From NCBI RefSeq assembly GCF_900474295.1, contig NZ_UCOB01000004.1:27812-91811 (forward strand): 64,000 bases of DNA, in the 5' to 3' direction. This document shows positions 58,321 to 64,000 of the stretch, piece after piece. Source of the DNA: Synechococcus sp. UW140 (GTDB lineage Bacteria > Cyanobacteriota > Cyanobacteriia > PCC-6307 > Cyanobiaceae). Under the pieces are notes generated by a model that was not told the DNA's origin, did not search any database, and saw only the letters and a program-made list of their open reading frames with translations. Position 1 is the first letter of the stretch, and each line of letters opens with the position of its first letter. The position numbers were made by a program, and so were the translations under genes.

Positions 58321-59331
58321 TCAACCAGGAAACAAACGATGGTTGCGATTGGCAATCGCCACGAGCGACAACATCACTGGCACCTCAACCAGCACTCCCA
58401 CCACGGTGGCAAGCGCCGCGCCGGAATTCAATCCAAACAGACTGATCGCCACTGCAACTGCCAACTCAAAGAAATTGGAGGCTCCGATCATGGCGCCGGG
58501 GGCTGCGATCGAGCGAAGCTGTCCTGCAAAACGCATCCAAACGGCCGTGATCCAGAAGATCAGATAGGTCTGAAGAGTTAGTGGAATTGCGATCAAGACA
58601 ATTGCCAGCGGATTGGCAAGAATCGCCTGGGCCTGCACCACAAATAGCAAGAAAACAGTGACGATCAGAGCTGTTATCGCCAGGGGTTTGAGTCGAGCTT
58701 CCAAGTGCTCAATTCTGCGGCTGCTACGCAGGCACAATCGGGTCATCCAACCGGCCACCAGTGGAACAACAACGAACAACCCTACCGCTGTGAGCATTGT
58801 GTCCCAAGGCACAAGCACATCCGATACACCGAGCAAGAGTGCAGCAATGGGTGCGAAAGCGAACACCATGATCAAGTCATTCACCGCCACCTGTACAAGG
58901 GTGTAGTTGGGGTCGCCATCACTCAAGCGACTCCACACGAACACCATTGCAGTGCAGGGTGCGACCCCAAGAAGAATCATTCCGGCCACGTACTCCTGAC
59001 CGATGGCTTCCGGTATCCAGGCGGAAAAGAGGCCGCGAATGAACAGCCAAGCCAGGGCTGTCATGGTGAGGGGCTTAATCAGCCAATTGACCGCAGCTGT
59101 AATCAGAAGACCACGCGGTTGCTGAGAGATTCCACCAATCGATGAGAAGTCCACGGCCAGCATCATCGGGAAAATCATTCCCCAGATCAGAACTGCAATC
59201 GGCAGGTTGATCCCAGCAGCCTCCAACGAGGCGATGCCAACCCCAAGGCCAGGGAGCAGCCCACCAAGAGCAACCCCGGCCATAATCGCCAAACCGACCC
59301 AAAGAGAGAGATAACGTTCGAAAAAGCCCAA
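58321..59331 (-). CDS. Arsenite efflux transporter, ACR3 family
   Basis: About 336 residues with ten hydrophobic helices. The conserved Cys lies in [13 protein letters not shown] and the conserved Glu in [16 protein letters not shown], both needed for As(III) transport in the ACR3 family. The start is taken at TTG 59331, which gives [14 protein letters not shown], matching the family N-terminus; TTG 59376 is the alternative, and no ATG or GTG is suitably placed. Frame continuation further upstream encodes non-family sequence. It exports arsenite and possibly antimonite. Confidence 0.85.
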   Translation of the reverse strand: MGFFERYLSLWVGLAIMAGVALGGLLPGLGVGIASLEAAGINLPIAVLIWGMIFPMMLAVDFSSIGGISQQPRGLLITAAVNWLIKPLTMTALAWLFIRGLFSAWIPEAIGQEYVAGMILLGVAPCTAMVFVWSRLSDGDPNYTLVQVAVNDLIMVFAFAPIAALLLGVSDVLVPWDTMLTAVGLFVVVPLVAGWMTRLCLRSSRRIEHLEARLKPLAITALIVTVFLLFVVQAQAILANPLAIVLIAIPLTLQTYLIFWITAVWMRFAGQLRSIAAPGAMIGASNFFELAVAVAISLFGLNSGAALATVVGVLVEVPVMLSLVAIANRNHRLFPG

Positions 59332-59699
59332 AGAAGCATCAAGAAGACTTCTTGCAATGACTTTATGTCGCTGCAAGCCTCCACAGGAAAAGACTGACCA
59401 TAAGCGATCAATGATGATGAAACGAAATGGAGAGCTCGCTACGCAACACTCCAGAGATTCAGAGCTCTCTGTTGAGAACCTTTTCCATGACAGCAACAAT
59501 GGCAAGAAGGTCTCAGAGTCTCAGAGGCGTCACAGCGCAGTTAGTGGCGCTGTGACGGACCGACTTAGTCTTACGTCAACGGCTTTTCCGCTGGAGCATT
59601 GTTGGTTTTGGCGGGCTGTTTGGCAGAGAAGTCGACACCTCAGCGAGGATCTACCTACCTCTGGTAGCGATATCAAGAACACATCAGAGTGATCGGTGA
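59332..59699. other. Gene-poor stretch upstream of the ACR3 gene
   Basis: 368 bp without a supported gene. A plus-strand frame of 111 codons (59357-59692) lacks any protein-like motif and mostly lies antisense to the extended ACR3 frame; it is not called. Confidence 0.4.
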
Positions 59700-59813
59700 T
59701 CAGAAAGATTTGATCAACCGTCCCGTGGTATCCCAGCCTCCGAAGCAGTCACCATCTCCGAATGCATCGCTGCAGCTGATGACCTGCGCTGGCTTGCGCT
59801 GAATGCTTTTCAT
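59700..59813 (-). CDS. Possible 37-residue conserved-looking micro-protein
   Basis: ATG 59813 to TGA 59700: MKSIQRKPAQVISCSDAFGD then GDCFGGWDTTGRLIKSF. The start is preceded by GAGGA, a usable ribosome binding site. Two Cys in a Gly/Asp/Trp-rich core give it a distinctive look. No family recognised. Confidence 0.35.
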   Translation of the reverse strand: MKSIQRKPAQVISCSDAFGDGDCFGGWDTTGRLIKSF

Positions 59814-60019
59814 AGGAAATCCTCGATGTCATCCTCCCTTTCAAATGCCTGAACTGAAAGTGCTGTAATTACAAATACAAGACCGACCAAGGCTTCCATG
59901 ACAAATGGACTGTGAGTTGCTTAATCATCAACCTCAGCCAGGGAGGCTTGCGTGACAATGACTACCCATTCAAAATCTCGACGGCTCAAATTGGTATGCA
60001 AAAACACCTTTGACAAACA

Positions 60020-60202
60020 ATGAGTACATATCCCCAAGAGCCTTTAAAATCAAATGACCGATCAGTCTTCATCTGGGGAGCCAATCAACACGGGCTAGCA
60101 AAGTCTGTATTTTTAGCTGCAATGAGTTCAGAGAACCGGTCAGTTTCAAGTTCAAGCCAAAAAAACGAAGAAATTCAGACCATCCAGCACTACCTTCAGT
60201 GA
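60020..60202 (+). CDS. Possible small hypothetical protein
   Basis: 60 residues from ATG 60020 (MSTYPQEPLKSNDRSVFIWG to EEIQTIQHYLQ), Ser/Gln/Asn-rich. Codon usage is AT-richer than the core. No ribosome binding site or family seen; kept only as a possibility. Confidence 0.28.
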   Translation: MSTYPQEPLKSNDRSVFIWGANQHGLAKSVFLAAMSSENRSVSSSSQKNEEIQTIQHYLQ

Positions 60203-60711
60203 TCCATGCTCAATATTGCTCAGGCAGACCAAGCTCCTTGTCATCGGCAAATTCCATGATCAACGCTGCTGCATCCCGCCCCCTACCCCGAAACTTGAGG
60301 AAGTCGACCCGCCGGTCGCACCAAATGATGCTGTGCGGGTGGATTGGAATGGCTGGCATCCCCGCAAAAGAGTGATCCATCCAAACGGATGCTATTCCAC
60401 ACAACTTATTCGCTTGGCAAAGTGCTGCAGGCATCGTTACGGATAGTAGGTAGCCACCATTACACGGCCATCAAGAGACGAGCAGCTAATTGCGGCAGAG
60501 TAGGGAATCCCTATCACCACTCGAAATACCAGTTGCTGAATACAAAATGAAGCGATCGTCACCCGTCATCCACGAGAACGCCTTGCGTATAGCTGTAAAC
60601 ACGAAACACTTCAGTCGATCTAGGTCCAACCGGCCTAAGCGTTTGGTTGCGTCGATGACTGCCTTGGGACGGCTGCCTTGGGATGAAGGCCATTAAACAC
60701 CTGATTTTCCA
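60203..60711. other. Gene-poor stretch with short frames
   Basis: A minus-strand frame (60210-60434, 74 codons) ends in the protein-like string FLKFRGRGRDAAALIMEFAD and could be the remnant of a decayed gene. A plus-strand frame (60490-60696) has no such features. Neither is called as a gene. Confidence 0.35.
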
Positions 60712-60960
60712 TCACGACAGCCAGGACTGAGCGATTGGCGAAGGCTGCAGGTCGCGCTGATAGCGACGGATTAGATCTTCAGGCGAGCGATGCTTCCGAG
60801 GAAGGCTGGTATGGAGGCGCTGCAAGTAATCCCAACAGCGCGTTCTTCGAATTCTTTGGAGGTCTGCTCCCTGAGAGACCAAAGTGCGAAGGGCGACGCA
60901 ATAGCTGGGGAAGCCGGCCTCCAGATCACCAATCGTGAGGTCCGTTTTTGCAGAGCTCAT
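60712..60960 (-). CDS. Small conserved-looking hypothetical protein
   Basis: 82 residues from ATG 60960 (MSSAKTDLTIGDLEAGFPSY onward; then TRCWDYLQRLHTSLPRKHRS). The frame is open further upstream but that part lacks protein character. Basic, helical, with two Cys. Probably a real picocyanobacterial small protein; function unknown. Confidence 0.5.
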   Translation of the reverse strand: MSSAKTDLTIGDLEAGFPSYCVALRTLVSQGADLQRIRRTRCWDYLQRLHTSLPRKHRSPEDLIRRYQRDLQPSPIAQSWLS

Positions 60961-61395
60961 CAACAGATCGCGCTGTGAAGGCACTCTTGTTGAAACCCAT
61001 CCATCCTGTCGGTTGCCTAGATCACCGTGGTGGTTGGCGATGGGTTCCAGGCTCAAACAAGCTTGTCATCTCAGTGAGCGAAGAATCCACGGTTGTTGCG
61101 GCTGGAAGTGGTCACGATTCTGTTGTGGTCGCTGACAGGCAAATATGGACACACTGAAGACTTTCCACTGGGTACGGATAACGCGGATCGAGTGTCAAGC
61201 CTGCAAGAGCTGGCTGACCTAAACAGTCGTTAGGAGTCGCGCTTGCAAACGTCGCCGTGAAGAGGAACCACAGATAGCTGAAACGGTGCGGAATCGGTTT
61301 AAAACTCTCATGGCGTCTAGCCATGCCCCCTTCAATAGAGCAATAGTCAAAGCACAGTTAAGCTGCAATGCCAAGAACTAATCACTTAGAGCGCA
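60961..61395. other. Gene-poor stretch
   Basis: A minus-strand frame (61112-61324, 70 codons) has a hydrophobic start (FSYLWFLFTATFASA) and could encode a secreted peptide, but no ribosome binding site is visible. Nothing else stands out. Confidence 0.35.
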
Positions 61396-61905
61396 TTAGT
61401 AAGGATAATCCCATGCAATTGCTTGAACAGGAAGTATTTCCCAAGGAGCAGGAAGCATTCGCTTGCCACTGACAATGCGTTGATGCTGCTCACTTGTCCA
61501 AAGAAGACTTCCAATCAACCAATTAGGGAGTAAGGCTAGAAGACGAGCCTCAAACTCTTGATCAATATCTTTCTCATCGTACATTACCAATACAGTCATT
61601 ACCTCTGAATCTGTTAGATGACCGCGCACTAGCCAAGTCAGCAAAGGCTCTGGTATCGCGGATCTTGTGAGATTGAGATTTTCTTGAACGGCATGGACCA
61701 TTTCATGACGGAGCACGTGTTGGAGATCATGTCCAGCTCGTGCAGCATTGCTTTGACATAGCTCAATCAAGTTGGTGTGAGAAATGTACTCACCCATCAG
61801 TGATTGGTTGTTTTGACATTCGCGACCTCCCTCCACCACCGTCACACCTGAAAGAACAAGAAAAATCGATAACGCGACATCAGTCACAACCGCTTCCTTA
61901 ACCAT
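61396..61905 (-). CDS. Putative secreted metallopeptidase (HExxH)
   Basis: 169 residues. The N-terminal hydrophobic stretch (VALSIFLVLSGVTVV) may be a signal or anchor. LRHEMVHAVQENL contains the zinc-peptidase motif HExxH (His67, Glu68, His71). Downstream acidic residues (GHLTDSEVMTVLVMYDEKD) could supply the third ligand. SLMGEYISHTNLIELCQSN also appears in the upstream half. Family not recognised; enzymatic activity is a prediction from the motif only. Confidence 0.6.
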   Translation of the reverse strand: MVKEAVVTDVALSIFLVLSGVTVVEGGRECQNNQSLMGEYISHTNLIELCQSNAARAGHDLQHVLRHEMVHAVQENLNLTRSAIPEPLLTWLVRGHLTDSEVMTVLVMYDEKDIDQEFEARLLALLPNWLIGSLLWTSEQHQRIVSGKRMLPAPWEILPVQAIAWDYPY

Positions 61906-62973
61906 CCCTTAAGAACCTGCCTCTGTTCTGGGCCTGTCGAGAGCGCTGCTCAATACAACTTTTCAATCCCGCCACATCCCTTGGCAGGTCAACCTGTGCG
62001 AGTCGTCAAAGGCTGTGAGCTCTTCGCTTGGGCATAGCTTCTGAACCAGCCGAGTCTTAACAATGACCTTCGGGGTCCGTTCGAGCATTCAAGCCATGCA
62101 ACCGGCGCAAGGATTGTTGCACCAACCATTTATTTAAATTGGATTTCAAGCTGTTGTCGTGATCGTTCACGACAACAGGGTGACTGGGATGGAATTGTGT
62201 CCAGCTGAACGAATTCCCACGTCAGCTGATGCCAATGAGTTGTCTGCCTCTCTACCCAGTCATGAACTAAAGGCCTGCAAGATTTGGACTTACTTTCTAG
62301 TCATCCTTCGGTGCTGAGTTGAATTAAAAGCTAAGTATATTCAAATATAATTCCAGGTATTAGCAAGGTTTGCAATGCCGTATCGCCTTTGAACTTAATG
62401 GATCATGTCTTAGATGGAGAAGTCGAGCCTTGCCAAGATGAGGCTTGGCATTTGCAATGCTCAGTACGCCACTTCCGTAATACCGTATGGGGCTTCGGAG
62501 AACTGGCAGGCATTGGGTCGAGCTTGCCCTCTGCCAAGGCTTTGGCTCGTCTGTACATCTGGCTTGATGTAGAACCAGCGGCTCCATTGCTTTGGCGACG
62601 CCACCCCAGCTAAGGATTGCCATAGACATTTAAAATTGGCTGGTAGAAGTCGAAAATCTGCCAGCAGGCTGACTTTGTTTTGATCGTGATGTTTGCGCAG
62701 AGTCGATGACACATCAAAAAATTTAATTGATTTGATTGCTTTTGTCCCAGGAATGTACTGAGCATCAATAATGCTTTATAGTTAAGTTGGTTTCATCGAA
62801 ATGAAAAGATGCGCCTTGCGCCGGAGACATTCGCCACCAAGGCATGAGCTAAGAGATGGCATTGTGTTGCTCCGGGAGAGGTGGAATGTCTGCTGCCATA
62901 CACCGGAAGGTAGTGATCCGCACCACGGCCAGACCCTTCAAACCACTAGAAGAAACCTGAGGATCTAATCCCG
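61906..62973. other. Long gene-poor stretch
   Basis: About 1.07 kb with no convincing gene. It includes the perfect hairpin at 62151-62178, several A/T-rich runs (62310-62350) and short frames (for example 62389-62613 plus, 62360-62629 minus) that lack family features. Confidence 0.45.
62151..62178. repeat. Perfect 12-bp inverted repeat (hairpin)
   Basis: CTGTTGTCGTGA / TCACGACAACAG with a 4-nt loop TCGT, no mismatches and no T-run on either strand, so it is not an ordinary terminator. It could be an operator, a processing site or a small RNA element. Nearest gene is the HExxH protein 246 bp to the left. Confidence 0.6.
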
Positions 62974-63141
62974 ATGGAAATCCACACCGCTCACGCCGAA
63001 CCCATTGGCGAATTCATCCATGACGGCCGTCACAAGCCCTTTCGTGCCTTGGCTTGCCAAGTAGGCCTGAGCTCCCAACCAAGAATCTCGAGAGAGCCGA
63101 TTCATCCGGCGGACTGGCTCGAGCTCTACAGGCAGAAATAG
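62974..63141 (+). CDS. Possible 55-residue small protein
   Basis: ATG 62974 to TAG 63141: MEIHTAHAEPIGEFIHDGRH onward, ending IHPADWLELYRQK. The amino-acid pattern is protein-like (His, Pro and Trp placed as in compact domains) and GAGG lies 12-13 bases upstream. No family recognised. Confidence 0.42.
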   Translation: MEIHTAHAEPIGEFIHDGRHKPFRALACQVGLSSQPRISREPIHPADWLELYRQK

Positions 63142-63468
63142 GCGTGATTCTCAAGCTGGGCGCCGCAAAGAGTGAATCCCCCTCGCTGGATGCCAGCTCT
63201 ACCTGTATTGAGATGACGTGTTCGCAAAGAGTGGTGTCTGTCGAACGATTGGCAGGGCTCGATGGAGATGATGGCGTCAAGAGAACACCGAGCTGTTGAT
63301 ACACCTACTCCTGTGCCACGTGGGCGTTGTAAAGAAGTTAAAGATGGGCGCCTACGCGCGATCAGTTTGATGCCGATCTCATGTGGTGATCGATGTTGTT
63401 AAATCCAGGTGAATTTTGGATTCGTCAAGAGGTTTCATGGCTACCTAAGCAGAAGTGACAAACTGGTC
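63142..63468. other. Gene-poor stretch
   Basis: 327 bp. Overlapping frames on both strands (for example 63014-63304 minus) look like chance open frames. The right end must carry the promoter of the small membrane protein at 63469. Confidence 0.4.
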
Positions 63469-63678
63469 ATGGCGGAGCACGAGGGTCAGAAACTCACGCC
63501 ACGCGAGATGGTGAGAGCGCATCTTCCGATTGTTCTTGATCTGATCAAAACGGCCTCGCTTGTGGTGATCGCTGCAACGGGAATTCACCTCAGTCATCAC
63601 ATTCATGACATGGCTCATGAAGGGATGATCTGGCGTGATCCGCCTGCAGAGAATCATCAGGGTGAGCACAAGCACTGA
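63469..63678 (+). CDS. Small His-rich membrane protein
   Basis: 69 residues from ATG 63469 (MAEHEGQKLTPREMVRAHLP). One hydrophobic helix (IVLDLIKTASLVVIAATGIH) ends in a His-rich segment LSHHIHDMAHEG and the tail GEHKH, suggesting metal affinity. The frame extends to 63409 but the shorter start is more natural. A strong terminator follows 72 bp after the stop. Confidence 0.6.
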   Translation: MAEHEGQKLTPREMVRAHLPIVLDLIKTASLVVIAATGIHLSHHIHDMAHEGMIWRDPPAENHQGEHKH

Positions 63679-63750
63679 CATCAAAGCAGCGATGACGTCA
63701 CAGCAGCACTGCATCAAATGCAGCCTTGCTAGCAGGCCATGAGCCAATCA

Positions 63751-63782
63751 AAAGCCCCGCCATTGGCGGGGCTTTGTTTTGT
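63751..63782. terminator. Bidirectional intrinsic terminator
   Basis: An 11-bp perfect stem (AAAGCCCCGCC / GGCGGGGCTTT) with a 3-nt loop, followed by GTTTTGTT on plus and TTTGATT on minus. It separates the small membrane protein from the convergent gene entering from the right edge. Confidence 0.85.
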
Positions 63783-63890
63783 TGTGCCGGGGGATGGATC
63801 AGTCCTCACCTCCAATGACTGCCCTGCTTTCCCACGCCTTGGTGTTGTATTGCTTTCAGCCCGCAGGCATCAGGCTCCCCGGCGGTGTGA

Positions 63891-64000
63891 TCAGTAGCCG
63901 TAACGGGGCTGCTGCGAATAGCCATAAGCAGGTTGGTGATACACAGGAGCCTGAGGCGCAGGGGCGTAGTTCACCGTCTGATAGCCGTAGCCAGGCTGCT
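63891..64000 (-). CDS. C-terminal end of a Tyr/Gln/Pro-rich protein, partial
   Basis: The gene runs off the right edge; only its last 36 codons are visible, ending in TGA at 63891. The reading is QPGYGYQTVNYAPAPQAPVY then HQPAYGYSQQPRYGY, a low-complexity tail of GYG and PQ units. Such tails occur in stickier surface, shell or RNA-binding proteins, but the identity cannot be told from this part. Confidence 0.6.
   Translation of the reverse strand, partial: QPGYGYQTVNYAPAPQAPVYHQPAYGYSQQPRYGY

Noticed and set aside
63014..63304. Overlapping frames on both strands in the right-hand gap
   Set aside because: Mutually antisense, Ser-rich and without motifs; the 62974 plus-strand micro-frame was preferred as more protein-like.

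Overview
The window reads as chromosome of a marine unicellular cyanobacterium of the Synechococcus (picocyanobacterial) type. The evidence is a cyanobacterial ChlH, a high-light-inducible (Hli) protein, a cyAbrB-like regulator, an RsfS/DUF3318/CGLD27-like cluster and many families confined to or enriched in cyanobacteria (DUF2811, DUF2949, DUF3038, DUF4335, DUF3386, DOMON-like). Coding is dense, GC-rich and on both strands over most of the window. The strain cannot be fixed from the sequence alone.

Layout. 0-9.8 kb: end of an aminoglycoside-phosphotransferase-fold kinase, a DOMON-like protein, a lytic transglycosylase, a methionine module (metY + metA), small secreted and zinc-ribbon proteins, an APH/P-loop kinase fusion, AlkB, an AEC transporter and a cyAbrB regulator. 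9.8-14.1 kb: a five-gene minus-strand amino-acid ABC importer operon with an HdeD-like membrane gene between its two permeases. 14.2-21.2 kb: SulP anion transporter, FAD oxidoreductase, CbiX/SirB-type chelatase, DUF2811, GMC oxidoreductase and the initiator tRNA-Met. 21.2-34.2 kb: asparaginase, CGLD27-like, rsfS and DUF3318 on minus; carB, DUF3386 and an AGCS symporter on plus; an MsbA-like exporter; an S4 protein, tpiA, folP and a DCC-family thiol oxidoreductase. 34.2-43.6 kb: chlH, an Na+/H+ antiporter, dapB, hli, a UbiH-like monooxygenase, DUF2949 and apt.

From 43.7 to 47.9 kb coding density and GC fall. This island holds a YadA-like surface protein, a small HAD protein and a beta-barrel gene split by one in-frame stop codon. 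From 48 to 53.7 kb housekeeping-like content returns: the DUF3038/DUF4335 pair, a secreted EF-hand protein divergent from an OmpR/EnvZ-type two-component system, and polyphosphate kinase 2. From 53.7 kb to the end the DNA is gene-poor, with short ORFs, small membrane or secreted proteins, a chromate (ChrA) and an arsenite (ACR3) exporter, a secreted HExxH protein, and the tyrosine/glutamine/proline-rich end of a gene that runs off the right edge.

Functional links. MetA carries the glutamate that marks acetyl-CoA-using homoserine acyltransferases and sits 12 bp from the O-acetylhomoserine sulfhydrylase MetY, giving a self-consistent direct-sulfhydrylation route. The ABC operon contains every importer component. 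ChrA and ACR3 suggest a metal(loid)-oxyanion export locus. No CRISPR array, transposase, integrase or prophage gene was seen, and no complete novel multi-gene system could be demonstrated. The best leads are the HdeD gene inside the ABC operon, the two surface-barrel genes of the 44-47 kb island, the APH-kinase fusion, and the cluster of very small proteins in the right-hand 10 kb.
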